Source: Bog-756 sp963727955
GTDB lineage: Bacteria > Actinomycetota > Acidimicrobiia > Acidimicrobiales > RAAP-2
Assembly (NCBI GenBank): GCA_963727955.1
Contig: CAVSII010000007.1
Span: 332,523-396,522 of the forward strand
Length of the DNA: 64,000 bases
Direction: 5' to 3'
The number at the start of each line of letters is the position of its first letter. Within the stretch, counting starts at the first letter, position 1. Below the pieces are notes generated by a model. It saw only the letters and a program-made list of their open reading frames with translations, searched no databases and was not told the origin of the DNA. Positions 52,842 through 61,815 of the stretch are shown here, piece by piece. Position numbers and translations under genes: made by a program.

Positions 52842-53585
52842 CTAGACCACGCCCGTTCTCGATGCGAGGATGGCCCTGAGCCGGTCCTCGACTTCGCCGA
52901 CGCTTTGGTCGTCAGTGAACACATAGCGGCGATCGCGGCGGATGGCATCTACGACATTGGCAGCCACGGTGGACGGTTCGATCGTGCCGATGGGGTTCAT
53001 CGCAGTTTTGACCCTCCCGGGCATGACGATGCTGGCCCCGATTGGCAATCCCAATGCCGTGAACTCGGCGTGTAGAACGTCGGTGAGGCCAAGCACGCCG
53101 TGCTTGGCGACGGTATACGGGCCTAGCCGGTCGAGGGGCAATACCGCGGCCATGGAAGCGACATTGACCACATGACCCTCTTCGCCAGTAGAGAGAATGA
53201 GAGGGACATAGGCACGAATTCCGTGGATAACGCCCCAAAGGTCGACGTCGAGGACGTTATGCCACTCATCGAGTGAGAGTTCCCAGCTGTAGCCGCGATT
53301 GACGATTCCGGCGTTGTTCACCGCCACATGCAGAGCGCCAAACCTTTCGAAGGCGGCGACGGCGGAACGTTCGACCTGGTCAGCCTTCGTGACGTCGGTC
53401 GGAACGGCATGGACCGAGCCTGCGGCCTGGCCGTTGAGGCGCTCGACATGACTTCGCAGCTTCTCCTCGTCTCGATCGGCCATCACGATCCGCATGCCCT
53501 CGGCGACAAAGGCTTCGGCGAGGGCCAGCCCTATCCCGCTTGCCGCACCGGTCACCACGGCGACCCGTCCTCGTAGTTCGCGCAC
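52842..53585 (-). CDS. Short-chain dehydrogenase/reductase (SDR)
   Basis: 247 aa classical SDR. Cofactor motif 'VVTGAASGIGLALAEAF', 'MADRDEEKL' (an Asp suggesting NAD preference is uncertain), 'VNNAGIV', catalytic Ser in 'VVNVASMAAVL' and 'YTVAKHG' (Tyr and Lys). The C-terminal 'SVGEVEDRLRAILA' fits broad-substrate alcohol/ketone oxidoreductases. Substrate unknown. Convergent with the pentapeptide-repeat gene. Confidence 0.93.
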   Translation of the reverse strand: MRELRGRVAVVTGAASGIGLALAEAFVAEGMRIVMADRDEEKLRSHVERLNGQAAGSVHAVPTDVTKADQVERSAVAAFERFGALHVAVNNAGIVNRGYSWELSLDEWHNVLDVDLWGVIHGIRAYVPLILSTGEEGHVVNVASMAAVLPLDRLGPYTVAKHGVLGLTDVLHAEFTALGLPIGASIVMPGRVKTAMNPIGTIEPSTVAANVVDAIRRDRRYVFTDDQSVGEVEDRLRAILASRTGVV

Positions 53586-54058
53586 CCTCTAATCTTCGCG
53601 GCCCTGCCTCCGGCGTGCAGCGACCCGATCGGGAATGCCAGTCATCGAATAGCCAGTTGCCAGCCCCCTGCCATCAAAGTGCGATTACATGGGTGATCCA
53701 AGGGCCCTGGGACTGAGGACATCGAAGCACGTTCAGGCCCTGGCGTCGATGTCGTAGATGAAGCCCTCGTGGTGGTTGTCCCGAGCGGGTGCCCAAGCCG
53801 AGCCCTCCGGAAACAGGGAGGTCGCCAGAGCCTCTGCCGATTGATGACGGTCTTGGGAGTTGGCTTGGGGGTCGAGTGGAGTGCCTGCGGAATGCGCATG
53901 CCCCCGGATGAAGGACCACCCCACAGATCCCGTTCAAGCGGCTGACGTAGCCGCTGCACACGAGGAGAGGAGCTTGGCGACGTAATCAACCTCCAGTTTC
54001 AGGTTCAGTGGGCCGATGGTGCATTCATGGGACGCCACGCCCGAGGACAGTGCCGTCC
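53586..54058. other. Intergenic region, possibly with a small decayed gene
   Basis: A 470-bp gap. The only coding-like stretch is a 63-codon minus-strand frame (53733-53924) listed separately. The right end should contain the promoter of the DUF2510-like gene. Confidence 0.4.
53733..53924 (-). CDS. Possible small protein or gene remnant, 63 aa
   Basis: The minus-strand frame has protein-like composition ('SQDRHQSAEALATSLFPEGS', 'RDNHHEGFIYDIDARA') but an abrupt start at GTG 53924 straight after a stop in the same frame. It could be the C-terminus of a longer gene lost to a frameshift. No family recognised. Confidence 0.25.
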   Translation of the reverse strand: MGWSFIRGHAHSAGTPLDPQANSQDRHQSAEALATSLFPEGSAWAPARDNHHEGFIYDIDARA

Positions 54059-55540
54059 ATGAGCGACTTCTCCCAGGGGATCGGCTGGTGGCAGGCGAGG
54101 GACGGCAAGTGGTATCCCCCCGAGCCGAACACCCCTGGCGTACCACCGGCCGACCGACATCCCGACGTGCCACACCCGCCGGAGATGCATCCTCCCGTGC
54201 TGATGCCGCCGGAGAACCATCCTCCGGCCACCAGTGGCCCGACGGCTCAGGGCTTGGGTGGGGATCCGGCACCATGGGTTCTGGCCACAAACTTCGCGGC
54301 TCGGCCAGTACCGGATCTGGCTTCGCCTGATCCTGAGCCACATCGTCGGCGGCCCGCCATCGGACCCGTCTTTCTTGTTGTCGGAGCACTGGCTCTCCTG
54401 GCAGTCGGAGCTGGATCCGCGGTCGGGATCGGTTATGCGATGAGGAGCTCACCCACCACGACAGTTGCAGCGTCGCCCCCAACGACCATCGCCGGCTCGG
54501 ACAACCCCAACCAGCCTGTGCCGAAAGCGTCCGAGCCGGGAGCGGCGGGGTCGCCGCCGAGGTCAACGTCCGTCAGCTCGGGATCTCCGTCGGTTACCGC
54601 TGCAGCGCCATCGTCGCAAGCCGCAGGTCCCGCCCCGCCGACGGAAACCGGCCCACCGGGAAACCTGGTTACTCCGGCCGTAGCGGATGACGTCCTGGCG
54701 ACGACATGGGCCGGTTACAGAAATGCGATGGTCTCCGATGATCGAGCGTCGCTGAGTGACTACACGACACCCTCGGCGCTGAACGATTCGATCGGGACCC
54801 TCGACTGTGGCTGCCTCCCCGGTCCCTTGACATACTCCACGACGGCGATCAGCACTCCACCCCAGACCAGCTATCCGCTTTCATTCATGGCTGGGCTCAG
54901 TGGACTGGGATACAACCAGCAAAGCCAAACGTGGTGGGTTGTCTTTACGAAGAAAAGTGTGGGTACTCCCTGGGTGATCGCCTTCTTCGCTTCATATGCG
55001 GAGGGTGACGGACTTGATGGGTTCACCTCTAATTCAGCGTCGACACCCATGGCAGTCCAGTACCCACTCCAGAACGCACCACAGGCCTACGCCGACTACT
55101 TCCAGAACCTCGATGCGACGGGAAATCCCGGCGGTGGGGCTCCCGCCCACTTCGCTCAGGACAACATCCTTACCTCTGAAGTGACGAACACGACACAGTT
55201 GGATAACCGGTATACGGCCGAAGGTCTGCACGAGGCGTTCTTCCACACTGTCGACCAGGTGAGTCCGATCTTCGCTCAGGTCGTCAATGGCTCTGTGGTT
55301 GGTGCGATGGAGTGCTTCTCCGTGACGGTGACCAACGACGTGACATCCGCAAAGGGATCTCCGATTGTGCAGCCGGCCAACCAACAGGCATGGGGCTACC
55401 AAATTCCGCCTGGATCGTATTCACGCCTGAATTTCATGAAGGATGACGGAGCGTGTGTCGAAGAGTGTGCGACGAGTGGTATCACGCTCACCTCGGACTC
55501 AGGGGGCACCTACGCCATCTCGACCACACCGAGCGGTTGA
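54059..55540 (+). CDS. DUF2510-like N-terminus, single-pass membrane protein with exported domain
   Basis: 493 aa. It opens with 'SQGIGWWQARDGKWYPPE', the DUF2510-like cytoplasmic motif, then a Pro-rich stretch, one membrane helix ('VFLVVGALALLAVGAGSAVGIGYAM'), a Ser/Thr/Pro linker, and an exported domain of about 330 residues with Cys pairs ('LDCGCLPG', 'CVEEC'). ATG 54059 follows GAGGAC. The exported domain is unrecognised. Such proteins often serve as cell-envelope sensors in this lineage; that is a guess. Confidence 0.75.
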   Translation: MSDFSQGIGWWQARDGKWYPPEPNTPGVPPADRHPDVPHPPEMHPPVLMPPENHPPATSGPTAQGLGGDPAPWVLATNFAARPVPDLASPDPEPHRRRPAIGPVFLVVGALALLAVGAGSAVGIGYAMRSSPTTTVAASPPTTIAGSDNPNQPVPKASEPGAAGSPPRSTSVSSGSPSVTAAAPSSQAAGPAPPTETGPPGNLVTPAVADDVLATTWAGYRNAMVSDDRASLSDYTTPSALNDSIGTLDCGCLPGPLTYSTTAISTPPQTSYPLSFMAGLSGLGYNQQSQTWWVVFTKKSVGTPWVIAFFASYAEGDGLDGFTSNSASTPMAVQYPLQNAPQAYADYFQNLDATGNPGGGAPAHFAQDNILTSEVTNTTQLDNRYTAEGLHEAFFHTVDQVSPIFAQVVNGSVVGAMECFSVTVTNDVTSAKGSPIVQPANQQAWGYQIPPGSYSRLNFMKDDGACVEECATSGITLTSDSGGTYAISTTPSG

Positions 55541-55843
55541 CCGGTCAGCGTCGCAGATAAGACCAGTTTCGACGAGGACGCGCACCGAAGGCACTCGACT
55601 GCGTTGATTTTGCTGATGAACCTATCGGCAAAGAGACACCCGCTGGAGAATTGCCCAGACCTATTTGACGTTGCCCAGCCGACCTCTTTAAGACAGCGCC
55701 TACCACTGGCCAGGAGCGGACCCCAGCAACATAGAAGCCCGCGTAGCCCGAAGGTCCGAGGCAGCGTGAATCGACGGGTTCATCCCGTAAGGCACCTGCA
55801 AGTGCCGGTCGAGTACGAACTGCTTGGCCTTTTCGTACTGGGC
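55541..55843. other. Intergenic region between convergent genes
   Basis: 303 bp with no supportable gene. It separates the DUF2510-like gene (plus) and the P-loop kinase gene (minus). I saw no strong hairpin. Confidence 0.45.
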
Positions 55844-56440
55844 CTAGCAGGCCATGCCTGCGTTGGTGGCTCGAAAGTGTCCCTCGTCATCGGGGCAAGT
55901 TTTAACATCCGCCAGATCCGCCAGATCCCCCGATATGACCTTTGCCAACTCCTCGATGTCGATGACCTGCGTTGTATCTACTTCGATCACTGAGCCGAGT
56001 CCTATTGGTTGGTCGCACTCGGCGAGAAATGTCCCATCGAGAGTGGGAGCTAGATGAGCAGGATGGAGACCAGCCTGAGTTGCTCGTCGCTCACGGCGAT
56101 GAAGGGCGACCGCCGGTGGGCATGAGCAATACACTTCGACCAATCTTTCAGAAAGCTCAGAGAACTTGGCCTTCTCCGAATCGTTTTGCGGACGAAAATT
56201 GGACTCCAGCACGGCCCGCTGACTCTGAGACGCAAGGGCCCAGAAGACCTCCATCGCGGCTGCGTCTAATCGCTGGGACCATCCGAGATTCCCGCCGGCC
56301 GGCTGGAATTCGTCCCATAGAGATTCCTTGATCAGATCTTTACTTATCAGGTTCATCTGGAGGATCCTTGCCAGATGGCGAGCAAGGGTGCTCTTTCCAG
56401 ACCCCGGCGCACCCGACACGACAACGATGTCACGGTCCAT
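55844..56440 (-). CDS. AAA/P-loop kinase-like ATPase (zeta-toxin/APT-like fold)
   Basis: 198 aa. Walker A 'VVSGAPGSGKSTLARHLA' starts at residue 8, followed by 'LISKDLIKESLWDEF' and 'RAVLESNFRPQ', the pattern of small P-loop kinases related to zeta toxins and chloramphenicol phosphotransferase. Arg-rich 'HRRERRATQAG' could be the lid. ATG 56440 begins the fold exactly. There is no antitoxin-like gene beside it, so a toxin role is not supported. Confidence 0.75.
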   Translation of the reverse strand: MDRDIVVVSGAPGSGKSTLARHLARILQMNLISKDLIKESLWDEFQPAGGNLGWSQRLDAAAMEVFWALASQSQRAVLESNFRPQNDSEKAKFSELSERLVEVYCSCPPAVALHRRERRATQAGLHPAHLAPTLDGTFLAECDQPIGLGSVIEVDTTQVIDIEELAKVISGDLADLADVKTCPDDEGHFRATNAGMAC

Positions 56441-57000
56441 GGGAGCTACGAATCCCGGAATCGAAGCCCGCGACCACTTGCCCCTCCACCCGGGATCAGC
56501 ACCCGAGCCTCCCCCCTGGATGGTCCACGCTTCAAATAACGTTGTTAGCCACAATCTGTTACGGCTACAAGACCCAAACCTCCGGCCGAAGAAGGGGCGG
56601 CTTCCGCTTTTGGCAGGACGAGGCCACCTGGCCCCGGTCAGCGAATCGAGCCGATTTACACCACCGACGAGCGATCCAGAAGTGGTCTGCTTGCGTCGGC
56701 GAACAGGTCTCTTTCGCGAATGACGAAAATGCACCTTCAGATCCGCTACAACCCGTTCATCCAAGCGAATCAATGCGGTGGGCCTCTTTTTGTGCAGTGC
56801 TGAGGCATGCCTGAAACCACGGGCGCCAATCCATGGAATCATGTAAACCTCGGTACAGGAAACGATCGAGACCCGATTTCGTTACAGAGGACCTAAAATC
56901 GGAGATTTCCGTCCATTTCCCCGGGATTTGCCTGGCTTCCCGGTAAACCAGGGTGTAAGAAAACGGAGAGGATCCGCAACATCAGGGGGTGAGGTGCGGG
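56441..57000. other. Upstream region of the sigma-factor operon
   Basis: 560 bp, divergent between the kinase gene and the sigma operon. Open frames cross it without family resemblance. It contains the ECF-type promoter site at 56858-56884 and, near the sigma start, GGTGAGG as ribosome site. Confidence 0.5.
56858..56884 (+). promoter_or_regulatory. ECF-sigma-type promoter candidate
   Basis: GGAAAC (56858-56863), a 16-bp spacer and CGTTA (56880-56884) match the widespread ECF -35 (GGAAC-like) and -10 (CGTT) elements at normal spacing. It lies about 117 bp upstream of the sigma gene's GTG, as expected for autoregulation. Confidence 0.6.
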
Positions 57001-57669
57001 GTGCAGAAAGTGCCAAACTTCGGAGTAGCGCTCCGGGCAGCAAAGCAGGGTGACCAGGATGCCTTTGCGTTGCTTTGGAGGGAGTTTCAGCCGGGTTTGC
57101 TGCGGTACCTCAAAGTAAAGGCGGCTCCAGCTGCTGAGGACCTAGCGGCGGATACCTGGATCCGGGCGATAAGAGCGCTGCCGAGGTTCGAAGGCGACCA
57201 GGCTGCTTTCCATGCATGGCTCTTCACAATGGCCCGCAATCGCTTGACCGACTGGTACCGAGCGAGCGAGCGTCGGGTTGAGTTCATTGGAGCAACAAAT
57301 CTCGCAGTGATGCCCGCCAGCAACAACGTAGAGGCAGAAGCTGACGAAAGTTCAGGCACCGACAAGGCGGTGGCCCTGATCGCATCGCTCCCCGCCGATC
57401 AGGGCGAGGCTGTGATGCTGCGGGTTGTGGCGGGATTAGATGTCTCTCATGTTGCGACGATTATGAATAGATCTCCTGGTGCAGTGCGAGTGCTCTGCCA
57501 CCGGGGTCTTCGTCGGCTGGAGCAGATCTTGGAGGAGCTCGAATACGAGAACCAAGAGGTCGTGTCACGTCGTGCGGATTCAGGTCGCTCTGAGGCCGAG
57601 ATCACGAGATCGGTCGGGATCCGCATGCCGAGCGGTTCATCAGATCGGGAGAGGGTGCTCAATGCCTAA
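57001..57669 (+). CDS. ECF-family RNA polymerase sigma factor
   Basis: 222 aa. Sigma region 2 is 'FALLWREFQPGLLRYLKVKAAPAAEDLAADTW' with 'AFHAWLFTMARNRLTDWYR'; region 4 is 'IASLPADQGEAVMLRVVAGLDVSHVATIMNRSPGAVRVLCHRGLRRLE'. A 35-residue polar tail follows. GTG 57001 is chosen because GGTGAGG precedes it; GTG 56989 is in frame too. The next gene starts before this one ends (8-bp overlap), so they are coupled; the partner is likely its membrane-bound regulator. Confidence 0.92.
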   Translation: MQKVPNFGVALRAAKQGDQDAFALLWREFQPGLLRYLKVKAAPAAEDLAADTWIRAIRALPRFEGDQAAFHAWLFTMARNRLTDWYRASERRVEFIGATNLAVMPASNNVEAEADESSGTDKAVALIASLPADQGEAVMLRVVAGLDVSHVATIMNRSPGAVRVLCHRGLRRLEQILEELEYENQEVVSRRADSGRSEAEITRSVGIRMPSGSSDRERVLNA

Positions 57670-58686
57670 CGTGCGCCCACTGAGGCTCTCTGCGAGCCAG
57701 TTGGTTGCCGCCGACAACGACAACTTGGTGACATTTCCTGATCCCAGCAGCGGAAGGTTGGCGGACTTGATCGCCTCTGCAGGCGCGCCGGGTCAGTCAT
57801 ACGAGCTGAATTGGGAGTTCGGCGCCCGGACCGCCTTCAACACCGAGAGCTTGGCCTGGTCTGACGGTCGGCGACGACTGCACCGTTCACCGGCCATCGT
57901 TGCCGTTATTGCCGTTGCCAGTCTCCTTGTGACGACCACTGGATTGGCGGCAGCAACTGGTCTTCCTGGACCGGCGGCTCGGGTCGTCGATCACGTTCTC
58001 AGGCACATCGACCTAACGATCCAGCCTCCAGAGGTGGCCTCTGCTGTCGGTCAGTCGCCTTTGTCCGGAACGTCCAATCCGACGGCAGCACCATCGGGAT
58101 CCACGGGCCGAGTTCGAACTGGCAATATCGCTTCATGTTCATCAACCAGTCAGCAATCCAACCATGGGACTACATCCGCGATACCCGTGGCACATACGAA
58201 CTCAAGAGGTCGTGGTGGCACGGCTGCTGCGAGTGACAATGCATCCAGCGGCGGAAAAGCCACGAGATCAGTACGCGTCGAAGGCCAAAAGGCGGGTCGC
58301 TCCTCTGGTGACACCCACATCGGCGGAAGTCTCGGTGGTGCAATCGGGTCGAACCCGGTACGGGCCGGGGTGGCGCCGGGCATAGCGGCTCAGGTGGCCA
58401 AAGCACGGGTTCCGGTCAAGGCACCGGCTCCAACCGGGGCGGAAACAAGGGCACCGGCTCCAACCGGGGCGGAAACAAGGGCACCGGCTCCAACCGGGGC
58501 GGAAACAAGGGCACCGGCTCCAACCGGGGCGGAAACAAGGGCACCGGGACGGGTCACCATCATCACCGTGGATCGCATCACGGCACGGCGATTCCCGATC
58601 CTGACACCTCGTCATCCGACGGCGACAGCGGTGCTGGGTGGACCAAGCGACTACGACGCAGGTCAGAGATGGGGCAAATGACATGA
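57662..58686 (+). pseudogene. Membrane-anchored Gly/Ser-rich protein (anti-sigma candidate), apparent -1 frameshift near 58353-58358
   Basis: From ATG 57662 the first 75 residues are cytoplasmic and could bind sigma ('PSSGRLADLIASAG'); a single membrane helix follows ('AIVAVIAVASLLVTTTGLA'). The exported part becomes Gly-rich ('IGGSLGGAIGSNP'). Here the given frame turns into repeated 'APTGAETR', while the -1 frame gives 'GTGRGGAGHSGSGG', four 'GTGSNRGGNK' repeats and 'GHHHHRGSHHG', and ends with TGA 58684-58686 that overlaps the next ATG as ATGA. One extra C in the CCC at about 58353-58358 would join them. I favour the -1 frame as the true C-terminus; without it the protein ends at 58681. 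Confidence 0.6.
58421..58540 (+). repeat. Four perfect 30-bp tandem repeats
   Basis: The unit starting GCACCGGCTCCAACCGGGGC is repeated exactly at 58421, 58451, 58481 and 58511. It encodes GTGSNRGGNK or APTGAETRAP depending on frame. Confidence 0.95.
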
Positions 58687-59543
58687 GGAAAGTTCGCTGT
58701 GGGTCACGGAAGAGGCTGGGCGTTGTGGCCGCTGGTGCGCTGGTTGTTGCGCTCTGCACCACGGTTTTCCCGATCGGTACGGTCCAGGTCGCACCCAAAT
58801 TGGCTGACAACCGTGCCCCAATGGTGTCCGCCTCTCCAGCCAAAGCCAATAACCCTGGACACGGGAAGAGGCCGTTGAGCAGCGTCCAGACTTCCCTTGA
58901 TTGGGCCGGTTACGCCGTTACAGGATCGACATTCACGAACGTTGTCGGTAGCTGGACCCAACCAACCGCCACCTGTCCCAAGAACCAGCTGCAGGAGGCT
59001 GCCTTCTGGGTGGGCATTGACGGCTATGCGTCCACGGATCCGACGGTTCAACAGATCGGAACCGATTCCGACTGCACGAAAGCAAAGGGTAAGACGGCTG
59101 GTGGTCCCCACTACTACGCGTGGTACCAGTTCTACCCCCAATCCGATGTCGTGCTTTCCAGTTCAACCTATCCAGTAGCGCAAGGGGACGCCATCACGGC
59201 CAGTGTCACCGCATCGGGTTCTGCATATACCCTGTCAATCTCCGATGGCTCCGAGTGGCACTACTCCATCACTCAAACACCCCCGACCCTGCCCCAGAAC
59301 TCATCGGCTGAGTGGATCGCTGAGGCGCCGTGCACGGGATCCAAGTGCAAAGTCCTCCCTTTGGCCGACTTCGGGTCGATCGGCTTCACTGGTGCGTCAG
59401 CCAATCACCAGCCGATCTCGTATTCAGGATTCACCGACAATCAGATCGACATGACCAACAAAGGCGGGAAGAAGACAGAGGCCCGAACCTCGGCGCTGTC
59501 ATCAGGAGGTTCAGACTTTTCGGTCACTTGGCTGAAGAGCTGA
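58683..59543 (+). CDS. Secreted glutamic endopeptidase-like protein (eqolisin, peptidase family G1)
   Basis: 286 aa. Signal peptide in residues 1-33 (after 'MRKVRCGSRKRLG'). The mature part follows family G1: 'LDWAGYAVTGSTFTNVVGSW', 'AAFWVGIDGYASTDPTVQQIGT' (catalytic Gln near 124), 'YYAWYQFYPQS', 'VAQGDAITASVTA', 'SSAEWIAEAP' (catalytic Glu 210 or 214) and 'LADFGSIGFTGA'. Eqolisins cut proteins at acid pH with a Gln/Glu pair. It is the last gene of the sigma operon and overlaps the preceding stop as ATGA in the alternate frame. Cys pairs may stabilise it. Confidence 0.88.
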   Translation: MRKVRCGSRKRLGVVAAGALVVALCTTVFPIGTVQVAPKLADNRAPMVSASPAKANNPGHGKRPLSSVQTSLDWAGYAVTGSTFTNVVGSWTQPTATCPKNQLQEAAFWVGIDGYASTDPTVQQIGTDSDCTKAKGKTAGGPHYYAWYQFYPQSDVVLSSSTYPVAQGDAITASVTASGSAYTLSISDGSEWHYSITQTPPTLPQNSSAEWIAEAPCTGSKCKVLPLADFGSIGFTGASANHQPISYSGFTDNQIDMTNKGGKKTEARTSALSSGGSDFSVTWLKS

Positions 59544-59637
59544 TCGCTTATGTCGTACCGGTCGTTCCAGCGACGAATCGTCACAGAACGCGGCGCGGAG
59601 TTTCCGGCGACAGACGACAGAGGCTGAGGCTGTCAAC

Positions 59638-59656
59638 GGGCCCGGCTGTCGGGCCT
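59638..59656 (+). terminator. Short hairpin after the peptidase gene
   Basis: GGCCCG (59639-59644) and CGGGCC (59650-59655) form a 6-bp stem with loop GCTGT, followed by TCTTCC. A weak terminator candidate. Confidence 0.4.
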
Positions 59657-59686
59657 CTTCCGCCAATGTGCGAGGATGCCGTAGGA

Positions 59687-59710
59687 GCCACTGGGCGACT
59701 GCCCAGTGGC
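59687..59710. terminator. Strong terminator hairpin downstream of the sigma operon
   Basis: GCCACTGGGC (59687-59696) and GCCCAGTGGC (59701-59710) form a perfect 10-bp stem with the 4-base loop GACT. It lies about 145 bp after the peptidase stop and just before a new small operon. Confidence 0.75.
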
Positions 59711-59752
59711 ATCGTTGTCACACATTGACGCTTTGAGACTTATGCTCGGCGA

Positions 59753-59938
59753 ATGAACGATCCTTTCGCCGTTACCGAGCATCAAGTTGAAGATCTGCTC
59801 GAAGCCGCAAGGAGACTCCGGGCCACCCTGCTGAGAACCGAAACCCTTTACCGCCGGACTCTCAAGAGTGTTCGCCGACGATCATCAGTCACTGCCACGA
59901 TCAAGGCGAATCGGTTCGATGCTGCCAGGGAGAATTGA
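59753..59938 (+). CDS. Small helical protein, 61 aa
   Basis: A charged, helix-forming protein ('EHQVEDLLEAARRLRATLLRT', 'YRRTLKSVRRR'), which could form a coiled coil. No family recognised. Its stop overlaps the start of the next small gene (TTGA), suggesting a coupled pair. Confidence 0.5.
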   Translation: MNDPFAVTEHQVEDLLEAARRLRATLLRTETLYRRTLKSVRRRSSVTATIKANRFDAAREN

Positions 59939-60087
59939 CGGACGCATTGAAGGAGTTCGAGCGTCAGCGCCACCTCACTCGAGGCTCTGTCATCCTGGCC
60001 CAACTGGCTGAGGGAGAGACCATCAGCGAGATCGGTCGATCGTGGGGGTTCTCGCATCAGTTGGCGTCCAGTACGCAAGAGAGGTGA
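59935..60087 (+). CDS. Small helix-turn-helix-like protein, 50 aa
   Basis: TTG 59935 overlaps the previous stop (TTGA) and opens 'LTDALKEFERQRHLTRGSVI', then 'LAQLAEGETISEIGRSWGFS', which looks like a helix-turn-helix with a short third helix. It is likely a DNA-binding or partner-binding peptide translated by coupling with the upstream gene. Too short for certainty. Confidence 0.45.
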   Translation: MTDALKEFERQRHLTRGSVILAQLAEGETISEIGRSWGFSHQLASSTQER

Positions 60088-60894
60088 CCAGCTGACCGGT
60101 CCATTGACAATGCTTCGAAAATGGAGTCCGGGGTTCGTTTGGGGGCGTGGGAGGCCGACGTACCCGATGATCGCTCCGCTGATGCGTTCGGCGTTTCCCC
60201 GACGACAAGGGTCCGTCATCCCCTGCCATCGAGCAGCGGCAATTCCCGTTTGCCACGAGGTTAGCGCCGGTCACTCCGAGCCGCAACCCCTAGTTGCGAT
60301 TGCCTCCGTACCATCTGTCATCTGAGGCAAGCCGCCATCCAGCGGCGCGTGGTGCAGTATCGCTCACGGTATCCGCCGGCTCGGTCAGTCAGCGTCTTCG
60401 CCATTGATCCTTCGCCATTGACGAAAGCGTCGGTTGGGTACCAAAGGGTCGGCACCTCCATGATGTCGGCAGCGACGCTCAACATCAGTGCCTATCGGGA
60501 GTGTTGTATCCAAATGGCCGGCATCCGGGATAGCGCCTGCTTGAGGACGGATCTTTGGGTATGCCATGCCGCCGGAAGCTGACGTACTTCGTCTGTTCTC
60601 GGCCGCCTGTCCGGAAGGACCCGATGAGGGCTCCGGCGTCTAGAAGCCCGGCGATCGGAATGGACACGACAAACCCCGATCCTCGCTGGGGGATCCCAGG
60701 GCGGTAGCGGCAGGCCCTCCGGAATCTGGCATTTCGGGCACCCCGGCCGGGTGCCAGCCCTGAGGCGGGGCGGTATTGACGATCGGTTCGATTCGGCCCT
60801 GATCCACGCATGCTGACCCACTCGACTCGGCCCATACCGGGATGGCCACCCCGGACTCGGACTGGCACCCAAAGCCTTCATCGGCGAGACTGCG
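60088..60894. other. Region without a supportable gene
   Basis: About 800 bp. Several short frames exist on both strands, for example a minus-strand stretch with 'APPQGWHPAG' (DUF2510-like) and one with 'VVSIPIAGLLDAGALIG' (membrane-like) in different frames. These could be pieces of a decayed or indel-broken membrane protein gene around 60500-60940, but they cannot be joined with confidence. Confidence 0.35.
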
Positions 60895-61259
60895 TTGACC
60901 CATCTTCGGCGGCTCCAGAGGCGGCGGGTTAACCATGACCATTTCGAGCGCTTGGACGAGTTTCCCAAAGCTCTGCTTTCATCCGTGCTTGAACTGCTCG
61001 CCAAACGGAAGATCAATCATCCGGGGGCAGCGCTGACACTGTCACCGGACGACCTCGCCTCCTCTTGGGATCTAGTGGCTGAGTCTGCTGCCTTGCCGAT
61101 CCTCCCGGGCAGCCGGATGCTGGGGAAGAGGTTGCGAGCACATACTGGTACGAGCAAGCGCTAGGCGATCTCCTCGGCGGGGGATTTCTCTTGGAACTCG
61201 AGAACAACACGTTTCGTGTCTCAGACATGGAGACCTTGTTGCGCTTTAGGGAAGCATGA
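60895..61259 (+). pseudogene. Unknown protein gene with an apparent frameshift near 61090-61110
   Basis: The first frame (from TTG 60895) has 'HFERLDEFPKALLSSVLELL' and 'DLASSWDLVAESAALP' and then loses protein character. In another frame the sequence continues as 'YWYEQALGDLLGGGFLLELE' and 'DMETLLRFREA', ending at 61259. Joined length is about 120 aa. No family recognised. Both parts have normal amino-acid composition, which supports one broken gene. Confidence 0.4.
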
Positions 61260-61347
61260 AGGAGAGGCGCGACCGACGGTATCAACCGTCGCCGACCGCC
61301 ACTTCGATGACACGCTCGGAGTAGCTTGTAGAACATGGGAAGTTGAC

Positions 61348-61815
61348 GTGGGGGTGCTTGCTCTGGCTGCGCTGCTTTTGACCGGATGCAGCTCTGGTGC
61401 TGCGAGTTTGCCTCAGCGTCATGCCAACCAGCTCACCTCGAAGGCGTGTAGAGAGATCAATTCGACGATGGCCCCAGCGACACGTCCATCACCCTTCGTA
61501 ACGTGGGATGAGAGTGATCGGGGCCAGTCGCCCTTTCAGGTGTTGATTGTGGCAGTTCGCAGGGCACCGAACGCCAAACTTCATTCGGAAGTCGGCGAAA
61601 ATCAATTTGCGGTCTCTGGCCATCCCGCTAACCCCTACAGTTTCGTTAGCGCGGCCAGTGCTCTGGTGATGACCTGCAAGCAGCTCGGCTTTCCCGCCCT
61701 GCCCGATAGGACTCTCAAGCCTCGGTCACGCGGGGTGGGTAACGGCTATTTCAGTCCGAAGTACCGCCCTGTCCACTCGAACACGTGCGCCGATCGGCCA
61801 TCTGGCAATACTTGA
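61348..61815 (+). CDS. Putative lipoprotein, unknown function
   Basis: 155 aa. GTG 61348 starts a hydrophobic leader ending in lipobox 'LLLTGC', followed by a Ser/Ala linker; the leader has no positive charge, so the true start may lie a little upstream. The body includes 'AVRRAPNAKLHSEVGENQF' and 'SALVMTCKQLGFPALP', with Cys residues. No family recognised. Confidence 0.5.
   Translation: MGVLALAALLLTGCSSGAASLPQRHANQLTSKACREINSTMAPATRPSPFVTWDESDRGQSPFQVLIVAVRRAPNAKLHSEVGENQFAVSGHPANPYSFVSAASALVMTCKQLGFPALPDRTLKPRSRGVGNGYFSPKYRPVHSNTCADRPSGNT

Noticed and set aside
55844..56440. Zeta-toxin part of a toxin-antitoxin system
   Set aside because: The P-loop kinase fold is present, but no small antitoxin gene lies beside it and the key toxin features cannot be confirmed.
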